64,000 nt of DNA from assembly GCA_028753945.1 (NCBI GenBank), contig JAPNXP010000005.1:1240001-1304000 (forward strand). The letters are read 5' to 3'. Source of the stretch: Hexactinellida sp. DTS-2022 (lineage: Eukaryota > Porifera > Hexactinellida). The translations under genes were made by a program, and so were the position numbers. Each line of letters starts with the position of its first letter. Positions within the stretch are counted from its first letter, which is position 1. The notes under the pieces are model-generated. The model had not been told where the DNA came from. It worked only from the letters and a program-made list of their open reading frames with translations, and did not search any database. This document shows positions 10,255 to 21,648 of this stretch, in pieces.

Positions 10255-11666
10255 TTATATGTTAATATTATATGCTATCCCCCTTAAGTAATCTAGAAGA
10301 TTGCGATTTGAGTAGGCAGCAACTAATGTGAAGATCCTCTCTTCTCTCTTTAGGGACAGCTTGGAAATTTCTTTGTGTTCTCCCCCTTCCCATTTCGAGT
10401 AAACTGCCTCCTGAAGTGATTGTTCCCGCTTCAAATGTTTTAGTAATTTTGGTAGGCTTGGGTGTGAATGAGAAATTCCAGATCCAAAGGCGTTGTGCCA
10501 GCCTTCCACAGAGTTGTTGGTACGCGCTTGCTTGCTGATAATTCGCATATACATATTCCATACCCTGATAGGAAATGGAGGCATTCTTCTGGAATTATTA
10601 GGTAGCTTCTTTCCTATATACGTATTCTCAAAGTATTTAGCTACTCCCATAGCTGATTGTGGATATTCTTCCATTATCATATTGAATGAATCAATAACAT
10701 CATTCTCAGGCACAAAGGCCAAACAAGGTAACATCTTGAGTTTCAGAGCAAACTCTTTATCTTGTTGGTACCTTGTAGTTAAGCCCTCGGCTTGAACTTT
10801 TCTGTAAACACTCTGAGCTAAGTGGAAGAAGCAGCCAGATACTGAAGCATTGAAGTGATTTTCGAAAGAATTCATTGCGGCTTTCTCAAAATCTATCATA
10901 ATGGATTTCGGATTTAATTCGGGCTCTAGTTCGAGATTCATTTGATCATAAGTTCGTTCATTCTTAGCCTCAAGCAAACCATATACACAAGGGAATATGT
11001 AACCATCTTTTTCGGCATGGATTGTATATATCTGAAAGAAATGTTCGGGTACTACTTTGAAAGTTCCATCACAAAACCAGTTTGAACTTTCTTTTAGAAT
11101 AGATAGAAAGTTGGGAGTTCCAAAAAGAATGAGTCTGTGTACATCGCCTTCCCCAGAATCAAAAAGTAAGAAACTATCTCCCTTGTGAGAAAACTTTAGA
11201 GAATTTGGAATGATCACTTCAGCACAACAAGAAGGATATCCAAAATATTCTTCCGCTGTACTTTTGCAATTTCGTATTGTTCGTTTAACAGATGCAAGTT
11301 TCGGAAGTTTAACTATGCTCTCTGCAGACTGTTTTGAACTGAGTTGGCAAGAAGGTTCCTAGTACTTGTTTCTGAATTCTTTGCAACTTCTTTGAGATTG
11401 TTATAACCTCTTAACATTTCTACCCTAGACATGTCAGGGCTATGTGAATGTTGACAATATATCTCAGACGAATTGTGTGGTTTAATGATATCATTGTTAG
11501 ATGTATGTATTCTAGCTTTGCAACTTCCTCGTTTTTCACAGACCCAGTATTCGATGCCATTCGCAACCCTGTTCAAAGTGTAAATATATCCGTGTGTAGT
11601 TGCCTTGTCTTTATTTCTTTCGCTTTTGATCCTCTCAATAGTTAAGTCGGGTAAGGAGGTCGCCAT
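10255..11666 (-). pseudogene. MULE transposase with N-terminal FLYWCH zinc finger, one frameshift
   Basis: The N-terminal part (11666-11313) is a FLYWCH finger: GYIYTLNRVANGIEYWVCEK, then CKARIHTS and a closing HSH. The second part (frame from about 11340 to 10255) is the MULE nuclease: SSNWFCDGTFK (first Asp), SIMIDFEKAAMNS (second Asp), GCFFHLAQSVYRKVQAEGL (CxxH-type motif), KYFENTYIGKK (likely catalytic Glu) and NNSVEGWHNAFG. By comparison with the related copies at 41.9 and 58.2 kb, the protein should run through without a break. Here one frameshift near 11325-11340 separates finger and nuclease; otherwise it is open to the stop at 10255. It would cut and join transposon ends in the nucleus. 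The break suggests recent loss of activity; a sequencing error is also possible. Confidence 0.88.
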
Positions 11667-13190
11667 TATTGATGAAACTTAAACCAAATAGCCCATATTT
11701 ATATGTTCTCATGAATGCATTATCCAGGAGTTTGTTAACAAACAAACACATCTTAGTAGTGCTCTGAAACATGTCAATGAAAATTAAAAGTGAAAAATGA
11801 TAACAGCTTTGTCCTTCCATTAAACTATATTCACACTTCTTATACGAAGAATATACAAGGTAGCATAGGACAATATTATTAAAACTGGATTTTTGTGCTT
11901 ATGTTGTAAATTTCGGGTTGACTTTTGTCTGTGGCTCTGTGCACACAAATTTTCTATGCGACGAATTTTCCATGCGACTAATTTTCTGGCGACCAATTTT
12001 CCGGCGACGAATTTTCCAAGCGACCAATTTTCCGGCGACCAATTTTCCGGCGACCAATTTTCTGGCGACGAATTTTCCGCCATTCGGTTTATTGATAGTG
12101 CCTCCAAAGGAACATGCTGTCGGCACAGATGCAACTTTGGATTTTTTTCCGCCATGTCATCATCACTATCAAGGTGTTAAATTATTTCAGAAAGGCAACG
12201 ACCCTCAGTGAGTTGGAAGTTTCGTTTTAGCTCACTTCATTTCAGAGTTATTCAAGTTTCAGTCAATGTAATAGGTCATGAGTTAGCATTTTTATATGCG
12301 TGTCGGGCGTTCTCCCAACATCAACCAATACTTTAGAAATATCAAAAACACAAAATTGTTTTAAAAATTTTTTGACGATGTCATCATCACCTCAAGGTGT
12401 CAAGACCCTCTTGTATAGGTGGTATGTGGCATAAGGACCAATTGATCAATTGAAAGTTTGTTTCTATTTGCTATTATTTCTGAGATTAATGAAATTTAGC
12501 TAATTAATATAAATATTAAATAAACGTATTCATAATTTAACACCATTATTATGACAGCAAAATAAATTCAATTCAATTTTTAGTAATAATTATTAATTTA
12601 AATTGAATTTCACTAAAATATTTGAATTCAGCGCACTCGAAAACCCCAATAATCTAATTGGAACTGTCTCTATAAGTTAAACACAGAGCGAATAAATTAG
12701 ATTTAAATATGTCAGTTTATCCATTGTACAAGAATATTTTCGCAGAAGTAAATCTAATCACATAATCTGTCGTTTTTATGAAATGTAAATTCTTAGTTTT
12801 CAATTAGAAAATAGAAGCCTACTCGATCTCACAAGTGGAAACAATATAATTATCGCAATGTGAAACAATAGAATTAGATTTAACACTTTTAATTGAACTG
12901 AAGTGTTAGTAAACAAAGGAAACTTGCAACTCAATTGTGGCGCAAACGAAAGGTAATTTGAAAATTCGTGCACTGTGACAAGGTGTAGAATTAGATTCTC
13001 TATCGAATCCATATAAATTGAATATTCGAACACCATTTATTGTTATTTAATTTTTCCAACATTAAACAGGTGTAAAATGTGTCCAAAAAGTTGTAATAAA
13101 AAAACGTGACCCCAGGTGCACATCTGTAACCCATGAGACACCTATCCTGAAATTTTCAGTTCTTAGTTGATAAAACTCTGTTCTGTGGAG

Positions 13191-13589
13191 CAGAGTTCTC
13201 GAGTTCTCTGTTCTTGAATATACGGATTTCGAAATTCTGATTGAGATTTATTATCGAATCCATTTATGGGAAGAAACTTTGCAACTATTTAATGTTTTAT
13301 TGACACTAGCCGGTTCAAAAGTATGTGCCGGGGCCACACTAGTTCAAATTGAAGTAGTGAATTTTAATGAGTGCATGCATTTTGATAAATTTGGGTACGG
13401 AAATGACATTTCCCGAAGTTTGACATGACTGTTAGACAAAATTTACATATAAATAACAACAAATAAAAAGAAATAATGTTAGAAACGCGAATGGCGTATA
13501 TAAACACGCCAAACGCGTTTAGCGTTGAAACGCATTTGGACTGCAACATATATACATACGTAGATGCATTAATCTAGAATCTAGATCTA
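13191..13589. other. no recognised feature
   Basis: AT-rich sequence between the ~1-kb repeat and the next Helitron-like repeat. The only longer frame (13364-13549, minus) has no recognisable domain. Confidence 0.3.
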
Positions 13590-14161
13590 TCTATATTATA
13601 AAACTCGATTGTTGTGTGTTTGTTAGTTAGTTTGTTTGTTTGTTTGGAATAGAAACCGCATTTATAATTGAGACAAACTAACTTCCAAAATTCCAAATGT
13701 TATAATAGTATGCTGATTTCGAATGTCGCATTAAATATTTATAAATGAATATTCAAAATTAACCTAGAAGTCAGCTTCCAACGGGTATTATTGGTAAACA
13801 AGTTAAATCTATGGAAAATGGTATAAAGGGATGTATATAACATCCCTTTCTCCCATTTTCCATGGTAGAAAGGGTAAGGAGTAAGGCCGCATATCGGCCG
13901 TTAACTTGAAGCGCATAGTACCCAGTGTATATATTATACAGCCATTTGTAAATACGCTCCTAATCCTGGTCTGATCCAATTTTCATACGCCTAAATCACA
14001 AATTAATGTTATGGTATAGGAGAGAATTCCAAATTTTCGCGCTCCTAAATTCAAATTTTCCAAAAATCATACTCCAAAAGGAGCGTCTCGCGCTCCTGGA
14101 TAATTCCTTGTGTAACTAGTACCGATCCGTCGCAAAAGCGACCGAGACCGAAGGGCTCGTA
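13590..14161 (+). mobile_element. Helitron-like repeat, shortened
   Basis: Starts TCTATATTATAAAACTCG and ends GAGACCGAAGGGCTCGTA, with the stem-loops GGCCGCATATCGGCC and TCGCAAAAGCGA. It has a single internal unit. Another repeat (13930-14118) lies inside it. Confidence 0.75.
13930..14118. mobile_element. MITE with GGAGCG motifs, inside the Helitron-like repeat
   Basis: Outer parts TTGTAAATACGCTCCTAATC and GAGCGTCTCGCGCTCCTGG separate two segments that are contiguous in other Helitron-like copies. Related to about 3463-3625. Confidence 0.55.
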
Positions 14162-14453
14162 TTTTAAAAAACCTTACAGATGGGATGGGAGTGTGCTTCT
14201 TCTGGTTGCACAGGCTATATTGGTTTTGTAAGCCAAATATTGTGAGGATAATTAACCTTTTTCCTTAATAAGTATAAATTTTAATTATAGTATAAATTTT
14301 ATATCATGAAAATAGATAACACATTTGTGAAAATTATCAATTTTACGCACTCACTTAAACGAAAGTTCTTAGTTGAAATGTGTCTGATTGTTTGGTTAAC
14401 AAGAATGCACAAGAGTAGTTAACTTCTCTGATGCATTGTTTATTTATTACAGC

Positions 14454-14701
14454 CAGGGTTGATAAAATCATGATTAAATAAAAAATAAAAAAACCCGATT
14501 TTTTTTATTTAAATCAGAATTTTTATTTTTATTGTGTTTTTTTGCTATCTATATCACACTGGCGTATATTATTTTGATAATAGATTAATTACATTGATAA
14601 TGACTCATTATCAATGTAATTTGACCATTATCAATGTAATTTATTTCTTTTCGAAAAAAACAATAGACTTAAAATAATCTGATTTAAATCAAACAACCCT
14701 G
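14454..14701. mobile_element. hAT-like MITE (CAGGGTTG ends)
   Basis: Ends CAGGGTTGATAAAATC and GATTTAAATCAAACAACCCTG are imperfect inverted repeats typical of hAT-derived MITEs. A smaller palindrome (ATTACATTGATAATG against CATTATCAATGTAAT) lies inside at about 14590-14623. Confidence 0.65.
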
Positions 14702-16196
14702 AAATTTACAGCTATATTTCCAATAATAAGACTATCAATGGAATTACGTAATTTCTAACCTAGGATTTCTACTAGAAATGAATGATGAAATAAAGGAAAA
14801 ATCTAGGATTTTGGTTCTGCCTAACGATGAGATTTATTATGTTCACTATTGCTATCAAATAAATCAAATAATTCACTAACCCAGAATTCAGTTCCTGCAA
14901 AATGAATGGCTTATGGTGATATGTATACGTATAATGTGTACTACTATACTATCAATTCAATCAAATATTTTACAACCCTGGATATAATCACTGCACAATA
15001 ATAGTTTAATGGTGAGAATAATACCGCAAAGCGGTCTTATTGTCATCTTTAAATTATTATCATGCAGAGATTATATCCAGGCTTAGTAAGTTACTGTGGA
15101 ATACAAATTTACTGAAAAAATTAATTGCGGATAATTTACCAACCACAGGTTTCAATTTATTTGAGGTAACAAGCTAACTATTTAATATAGCTGAATGAGC
15201 TACCCTTAAGAATTATAGAGCTATTAATTAACTAATAAGTAATGAGAATAACTCACATAACAAAATTTTCCAAATAAGTTATATTAACTAATCACAACCC
15301 AGGATGAATTTAAGAGCGGGTTAAGTAATAGTGTGTAATTCACTAGCCACAGGTTAACTCATTTATTATTAAGATTATTGTTGTTTTGAGGAGGGTTGGG
15401 CGCATAGTGCCTAACACGAACTAACAAAACTCGCAAAACGACCTTTCGTGAGGGAGTGATCCGTCGCCTTTAAGTCGCTCGCTGGTTGTACATTTGTCCC
15501 CCCCCCTTCCCCCCTATTTTGGCCTGGCTACGCCCTTGCGTATGTATAGGCGAACACCATTATACATTAAATTAGTAAAATATTATTTCAATATTGCATA
15601 TATTATAGTTTATGAATCCTTTTTGAGCTAGTAACGGCAGTAATAAGTGCTTTGTTCAAGAGTTTATTAAGGTATTATAAAATGAAAACTAGGTTTATAA
15701 AAGCCACTACAATAACAACACCAGTTCAGAGAAACGCTCCTTGGCGATTGGTACATATATCAAAGAGAGCAAGGAGTACATCGAATTAGTTATTGAAGTA
15801 CAACCTACTAGCCGTCTTAATTAACAACGTATTTCTCCAAATAGCAAATAGTAGCTCTATCCAAATAATAGCCACTCTGCGGGCGGCTAAAATTAATAAC
15901 GCTTAGGTTACTATTCGAGTAAATACGGTACTTAAAGATCCAGCTTACAGTGCATAAAGGTCAGTCTTATAAGCTAAGAAAACAGCCCTTATGAATTTCT
16001 GAACTAAGGTTAAAAAAAAGACAGGGAGATGGTGTCTAATTTTCGGGAATTTGGGTTACGTAACCTTTGAACGGCTCAAATATAGGAATAGCTGTTAAAA
16101 TGAATAAATTTGGCTATCCCCTGGTGTTCGTACTAACGAGAGTCGAGTGTATACGATGAATGGGGAATAATTTCGTTATTTAAGAGGATTTACGAA
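14702..16196. other. intergenic, mostly no recognised feature
   Basis: AT-rich. About 15380-15540 has a C-rich run and GGCCTGGCTACGCCC, resembling an element end. At 16125-16150 GTTCGTACTAACGAG is a fragment of the AGAACCTCG MITE family. No exon seen on either strand. Confidence 0.3.
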
Positions 16197-16565
16197 TAGT
16201 GATCGACCGAAAGTGTTTTCGCCGAATATTCGGTTTCGGCCGAAACCGAATAGTTTGTGCCGAATATATATAGGTTTCGGCAAGATACTAATACCTATTA
16301 TTATTATAGCTGTGAGGAATTATAAATGTAGTAAAACCTAGTACGTAAAGTATTTATATGATATTAGTAGAAAGCTTATGTATCGTGTCAAATGTAAACC
16401 ACGTAATAAAAGGTAATCCAATGCAGGCATTGAATGCATAACATAACATTTTGTTAGTTTTGATCTTAAGGAATGCAAATCATTAAAATACTATATAATT
16501 GCCGAAACCATAATTCGGGGTCATTTGCCGTATATTCGGCCGAAACTTATTCCGGTCGATCACTA
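16197..16565. mobile_element. hAT-like MITE with CCGAATATTCGG motifs
   Basis: Ends TAGTGATCGACCG and CGGTCGATCACTA, flanked by a perfect 8-bp duplication TTTACGAA (16189-16196, 16566-16573). The subterminal parts iterate CCGAA and CGGCCGAAAC. Confidence 0.85.
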
Positions 16566-16807
16566 TTTACGAATTATCGGAATTTCTTAAAAAGTACTTA
16601 AATATTCGAGTTAGAACTCTGGTGAAGATAAAGTGAGCCAAATCAAAATAAACACAAATAAACAACAATTAAATCAACTGGTCTATCTAAATAAATTTTC
16701 TTAGCAGTGATATTGCGCAATATTCTAATGTACGACGTATCTGTAGTGCGAGACGAGTCTAAGTGATTTTGTGTGACATACTAACTAATCGAGTGCTGTA
16801 TAGATAC

Positions 16808-18277
16808 TCACTTCTGCTCAGTTGTTTCAGTGGTTGAAACGATACTGATGGGATCTAATACTTTTTCGGGACAAACCTTAACTTCGGTAGTTGACACTTC
16901 AGGTGTGTCTTTAGTAACTTTGCTCTCTTCACAGGTGTCAGGTTTCGCGGGCTTGGGAATGCTTGTTGCTATGAGAGGCTCGTTTTCTTGCTGTTGAAAT
17001 TCGCTTACGTAAATACGCTTATCAATTTCTCCTGGAATAGCTAGAATTCGTGTGCCCAGTTCAGCCTCTACCTTGAATAGATTATCAGTGTCTCTGTCAG
17101 TAATGAGATTAATAGCGAGACCAAAGTGCCCGTAGCGGCCAGTACGCCCTATCCTGTGCAAATACGTTTCGGCGACAGAAGGAAAATCGAAATTAATAAC
17201 TACATTTACAGACTGCACGTCAATTCCCCGCGTGAATAAATCTGTGGACACCAAATGACGGCAATTGCCTTTACGGAAATCATGGAATACTTTATTCCTG
17301 TAAGTTTGGTGCATACCTGAGTGAATGTAGAAACAGGAATAACCGAGCTCAGATATTTTCCTCGAAAGCAACTCCACGCGGTTTCGCGAGTTACAGAATA
17401 TAACACTCTGGTGGATTTGTAGCTTTTTGAATAGCGTATTCAGACAATGCACTTTCTGTCTTTCTTCTAAATATGCGTAGTATTGAGTTACCCCCTTCAG
17501 TGTGAGCTCGTTCATTAGGTTTACTTCGTGCGGGTTAACCAGAAATCGGTCCGAGAAAGTTTTAACTGAGAGAGGAAAAGTAGCAGAGAACTGCAGCAGC
17601 TGTCTCCCTTGCGGTAGAAAGTTTATTATTTGAGTGATGCAATGGTTTATGTCCATGGATAGTAGTTTATCCGCTTCGTCCATTACCATCATCTTACAAC
17701 TATCCATATTAGCTACGCCTTTTCTAATCAGGTCGAATAGACGGCCTGGCGTCCCTATCATAACGTGCACCACTCCCTCCAGGCGTAGGATGTCTTCTTT
17801 CAGTATCGTGCCCCCTGTCACCACGACAACGCGGATGTCGGAGTGTTTGCTGAGAGATTTCGCGATGCTAGAGGTCTGCATGGCCAGTTCGCGTGTGGGT
17901 ACAATAACTATAGCCTGTATGCACGGTTTGAGAGGTGTTACCCTCTGTAGAACCGGAACCAAGTAGGCAGCGGTTTTCCCAGTCCCGTTTTTAGCCCTCG
18001 CTAGGACGTCCCTGCCCTCTAGGATCGCAGGAATGCTCTCCTCCTGCACCGGGGAGGGAGTCTCGAACCCCATCTCGTATATGCTCATTAGGAGGTCGCG
18101 ACGGAGATTGTAGTCCTCAAACTCGTGACCTTTGGTACCAGTCACATCCTCTGTGCGTACCCGAGTGTCTTTCATTGGACGGACAAGCCCTTCTTTCCAG
18201 GATACGGTTTTGTGGGTTATAGATTCCCCGTTTGTGTGTGCTACAACGCTCAGTGGCTGTTCTACAATTGCAGTCAT
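16808..18277 (-). CDS. DDX6: DEAD-box RNA helicase of the DDX6/Dhh1/Me31B type
   Basis: Uninterrupted 489-codon frame with all helicase motifs: Q motif ([14 protein letters not shown], about 70-83), motif I AKNGTGKT (95-102), Ia PTRELA, Ib TPGR, II DEAD (200-203), III SAT (in LLQFSATFP), IV ([14 protein letters not shown]), [23 protein letters not shown]. The core ends [11 protein letters not shown], the DDX6 signature. The DDX6 family drives translational repression and mRNA decapping in cytoplasmic P-bodies. A Ser/Thr/Lys-rich tail of about 60 residues, longer than in typical DDX6 proteins, follows the core. The stop TGA lies inside GTGAGT, a perfect splice donor, so another C-terminal exon is possible. 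The absence of introns could reflect an intron-poor gene or a retrocopy; no poly(A) tract or disabling change is seen, so I call it functional. The start is the first ATG of the frame. Confidence 0.95.
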   Translation of the reverse strand: MTAIVEQPLSVVAHTNGESITHKTVSWKEGLVRPMKDTRVRTEDVTGTKGHEFEDYNLRRDLLMSIYEMGFETPSPVQEESIPAILEGRDVLARAKNGTGKTAAYLVPVLQRVTPLKPCIQAIVIVPTRELAMQTSSIAKSLSKHSDIRVVVVTGGTILKEDILRLEGVVHVMIGTPGRLFDLIRKGVANMDSCKMMVMDEADKLLSMDINHCITQIINFLPQGRQLLQFSATFPLSVKTFSDRFLVNPHEVNLMNELTLKGVTQYYAYLEERQKVHCLNTLFKKLQIHQSVIFCNSRNRVELLSRKISELGYSCFYIHSGMHQTYRNKVFHDFRKGNCRHLVSTDLFTRGIDVQSVNVVINFDFPSVAETYLHRIGRTGRYGHFGLAINLITDRDTDNLFKVEAELGTRILAIPGEIDKRIYVSEFQQQENEPLIATSIPKPAKPDTCEESKVTKDTPEVSTTEVKVCPEKVLDPISIVSTTETTEQK

Positions 18278-19932
18278 TTCAATGTCTCTATGCAGTTGCT
18301 AGGAAGATAATGGGGTATTTAATTTCCGTTTATGAAATAATATATGAAACAAACATTAAAATATAATTATTATTAAGAGTATTCCAAAGGGAAATAGGAA
18401 TGTTCATCAGAAATATACAAAATATAATTATGTTTTAGATAATATAAAACAGCAATAAACACTATAGTTTGAGGTTAGATATACATTCAGCAAATTTTAA
18501 TTAATTCTGGATAACTTAAGAATCTTCATTGATCTTCTATAGTTTATAAAAAAAGGAACTACATATATATCGGGCAACACCTTTTCATTATAAAACTGGT
18601 TGCGAAGGTATTTTGGTGGTAACTTACGTAAATTACTAATTAAAAATGACCTTGCCAGTGCCTGAAAATTGCATTAAAAAAGGTGTTGGCCGTTAAATAA
18701 GTAATTCCTATATATTAACCACTGTTACACTTTTGATATGGGAAATATGCTGCAAGGAATGATAAATATTATTTTCACAATTTCACCACCATGAGATTGT
18801 TAGGGAGAGTGGTATGCTTGCTAGAAATGTATGATGAGTTCTGAAGAATGCGAGTTGTACGGCAATTAATGAACTGTTATAACAACTGGCTATCTCAAAA
18901 GAACGGAATTTACTTGTAACAATTGATTGTAGAACTACAGAGTGAAATCCCAGCATTTGCTCTTACTGTCCTACCAAATCAACCAGAAATACCTATTTTG
19001 TTCTTGGAAAATTAGCTTAAGTTATATTTGTGAACATAAGACTATTCATATGTAATTTGATCATATTTCCAATGAAATTACAAATCAAATTGTTAGTACA
19101 GCATACAGGGTTCCGCAAACTAGGTTTTTCAGGCCGCATGCGGCCTGAAACAACCTTATGTGTGGCCTCATAGCCCAATAGAAATTTGTATCATGTGTGG
19201 CCTTTATGCACTTTTGCTTAGAAATTAGTATAGTTCTAGACTTCTAGTATACAACAACATAATAGTTTTGTTATAAATTTCGAAAAATTTCTCGATATTG
19301 TTTGTGGTCTGAGAAAATTTTCGTTAAGATTATGTGGCCTGATATAAATGAAAGTTTGCGGAAGTAGCCATATGGTTAGAGAAATTTGTAAAAAAGTAAC
19401 ATTATTTCCATATTTCTATTATTACATAGAGAATCCTTATATAGAGCTGAGCTTTGTAGAGTTCAGATTTTTTCCCATACTAAAATCCCAGGCTTACTTT
19501 CTAAAGGTCAATTTCAAACTTTAGATAAAAACTGACCTTTCTCAGTGCCTGAAAATACATACTGAAAAACTGAATTCTACTAGAGCTGAGCTCTATATAA
19601 GTAATTTCTATTACATAGTACAAATAAAATATATTTTATAGCAAATAGGAAATTATTTCGCTCTTTCTTTTCTAGATAATCTTTAATCCGTAGAGAACTG
19701 AACACTAATTTATTAGAAAAGTTAAATTAATTAACAGTTATTTATCTTAGGACCTAATATTGCTTGTCAACTGTAAAATCTCGCTGTAAGGTAAATTGTT
19801 ATTAGTTTGGGAGGCCTCTTAAATCTCCTATCTGGGAAAACCGAAATAGAGCACAGTTTTCTTTATAATACACAGAGCTCCCGTTATAACTAACTCGGAT
19901 CGAAATACCCGCTTACATCAAGGTTATATATA
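18278..19932. other. intergenic region with scattered MITEs
   Basis: Holds the presumed DDX6 promoter (no motif identified), a GGCCAACACC MITE at 18555-18713, and a degenerate hAT-like element at about 19107-19364 (CAGGGTTCCGCAAACT with GGCCGCATGCGGCC, right side AGTTTGCGGAA). 19495-19620 has paired AAAACTGACCTTT words. No exon found. Confidence 0.4.
18555..18713. mobile_element. MITE, GGCCAACACCTTTT family
   Basis: GGAACTACATATATATCGGG on the left and AGGTGTTGGCCG toward AAGTAATTCC on the right. Confidence 0.65.
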
Positions 19933-20681
19933 CAGGGCCGTAGCCAGGCGCGCCGCCAGAGGGGGGCAGCAGCAGCCCCCTTAGTCTAAATTATCCCACC
20001 CCCGCAGGGGGGGGGGGGGCAGGATTTTAGGGTATTCTCAAGTTAAAATCATATGTGATAACTTCGCCCAGGCTAATCCCTGGACTCATGTCAAGAATTC
20101 CCCTGGAAATTTATTAATTCCCCTGGAGACATTTCTAGAGGCTCGAGGTTAAAATTTTTAGCTTAATATCCAACAGGCGCGGCGCCAGAGGGGGGGCCCT
20201 AGTTTAAATTCTGCCCCCCCCTGCGGGGGGGCAGGATTTTAGGATATTCTCAAGTTAAAATAATATGTGACTTCCCTGGATTCATGCCTAGAATTCCATG
20301 GAAATTACTCATTCCCCTGGACATATTTCTAGAGGTTCGAGGTCTAAAAACTTTAGCTCGCTCGCTACGCTCGCTCGATTTTCAATAAAACATACATATT
20401 GTTACCGTATATCTCGAATAGTAGCATGGCCGCACTCCCAAAGTAGAAAATAAATTTTTTTAACACTATTTGTGGTAATTATTTTCTTCAAGAGTAACAT
20501 TTTTTGTAATACAATGCTTATTTAGTAACGGGTATATAAGCAAATATAATTTCAAATAAATCCCTGGATTTTCGATGAAGGCTCCATGCTCCACTCGGTC
20601 AGGTTGGTCAGATTAACCTAACGGTCAGGTTAATCTCCCCCCGCTAACCTGACCACTTTGATTTTGGTGGCTACGGCCCTG
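19933..20681. mobile_element. CAGGGCCGTAGCC element with duplicated interior
   Basis: Ends CAGGGCCGTAGCCAGGCGC and GGTGGCTACGGCCCTG are inverted. The flanks are AT runs, so an 8-bp duplication cannot be judged. The inside is two imperfect copies of a ~230-bp unit (about 19947-20165 and 20175-20370): C/G runs, GGCAGGATTTTAGG, TTCTCAAGTTAAAAT, CCCTGGA and ATTTCTAGAGG in the same order. Probably hAT-derived; no ORF. Part recurs at 40140-40215. Confidence 0.65.
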
Positions 20682-21648
20682 ATATATATTCCAGACGGAT
20701 AAATTAATTGATTTTGCTCCGCTTATATCGAAGTAAATGAAATGGTCCCTTGAACATCGTTAGTACTAAAAAGAACCAGTTACTGCCTAAAGGTCAATTT
20801 TATAAACTAAAAACTGACCTTTATCAATATGATAAAAGTAAAAGTAATCTCTAATAAGTAGCTTTGGTTTTTCTTTATATAAAATTAAACCGCACCTAAT
20901 TATTTATAAAATACTCACCTAATTAGTTGAGTATCAGGCTATATAAAGTCTTTAACTTTCAATATCACAACTGATGAACAATATTTACAAATTCTTTCAA
21001 TGAATAGACAGGAATTCTCAAATAATTGCTAATTTATAAGAATTTGATTAATTAGATTATGCATAATTTCTATAAAAGAATTTAACTATGGCCTGAGTGG
21101 CGCCAAATATATTTCTACATTTATTAATGATTGCCTCAATTTAAATCATTACTGATTCCTGATAAATACATATGAATATTCATTAAAGAGTTAGTTCCAA
21201 TTTCTGGTTTTATTCCTTTATTACGCGTGTTTAAAGCTCGCCATTAATTAATTAATTTAACAACCATTGACTCTTTGGTTATAATGGCTAAGCAATAGAA
21301 AATACTATCATAATTTACTGTTAACTAATTGGTTTAACAAAAATTTCAAATGATCCGGCAATTACAAACAAGCAATATTCGTTTAATGTATTACGATAAA
21401 CTTTAGATATAATCAACAGATGGATAGATTTGTTCACTCCGCTTGCAACCAAATGAAGGGCCCATTACACTTCCTTAGAATTAATTATGATTATATCCCG
21501 AGTTGACTGTTCGTTTAATTACAGCTTTCTCAAATACCGAAATCTTATTGAACTTGAGGATTTAGTTGTAACTAACTGCTGTGTATCTTTATCTCACAAA
21601 AACAAGTGATAATTATTAATTAACTCCAGAAATAACACTACAAATGGT
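20682..21648. other. no recognised feature
   Basis: AT-rich intergenic DNA. AAAACTGACCTTTATC near 20810 repeats a word from about 19530. No exon or element end seen. Confidence 0.3.

Larger units (their letters stand above)
9498..12085 (-). mobile_element. FLYWCH/MULE (Mutator-like) DNA transposon, nearly whole
   Basis: 2,588 bp flanked by a perfect 9-bp duplication GGTTTATTG (9489-9497 and 12086-12094). Inverted ends of about 230-260 bp: the outer parts are arrays of a 14-15-bp motif (GGAAAATTSGTCGC), six to eight copies per end, followed by GACAAAAGTCAACCC and a stretch ending TATACGAAGAATATACAAGG. It encodes a FLYWCH zinc finger and MULE transposase on the minus strand. A 461-bp element (9734-10194) is inserted at the inner edge of the left repeat. 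Confidence 0.9.
9424..13190 (+). repeat. unclassified ~1-kb interspersed repeat, copy 2, split by a MULE
   Basis: The palindromic core begins at 9428 (CCAAAATTGCAGCTGTGCCG) and resumes at 12086 (GGTTTATTGATAGTGCCTCC). The transposon at 9498-12085 separates the two parts. The body runs to about 13190, with AACACTTTTAATTGAACTG, TAAACAGGTGTAAAATGTGT and CCCCAGGTGCACATCTGTAA. Confidence 0.7.

Noticed and set aside
11900-12080. Evenly repeated 14-15-bp motif resembling a CRISPR or satellite array
   Set aside because: The same array faces it at 9505-9600, and the pair are the inverted ends of a MULE with a 9-bp duplication; there are no unique spacers.
15380-15545. Possible RNA gene, because of higher GC content
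   Set aside because: No tRNA or rRNA landmarks (no paired arms or B-box); it looks like the edge of a G/C-run transposon.
17634-17966. 110-codon plus-strand ORF
   Set aside because: Shadow of the DDX6 frame on the minus strand.
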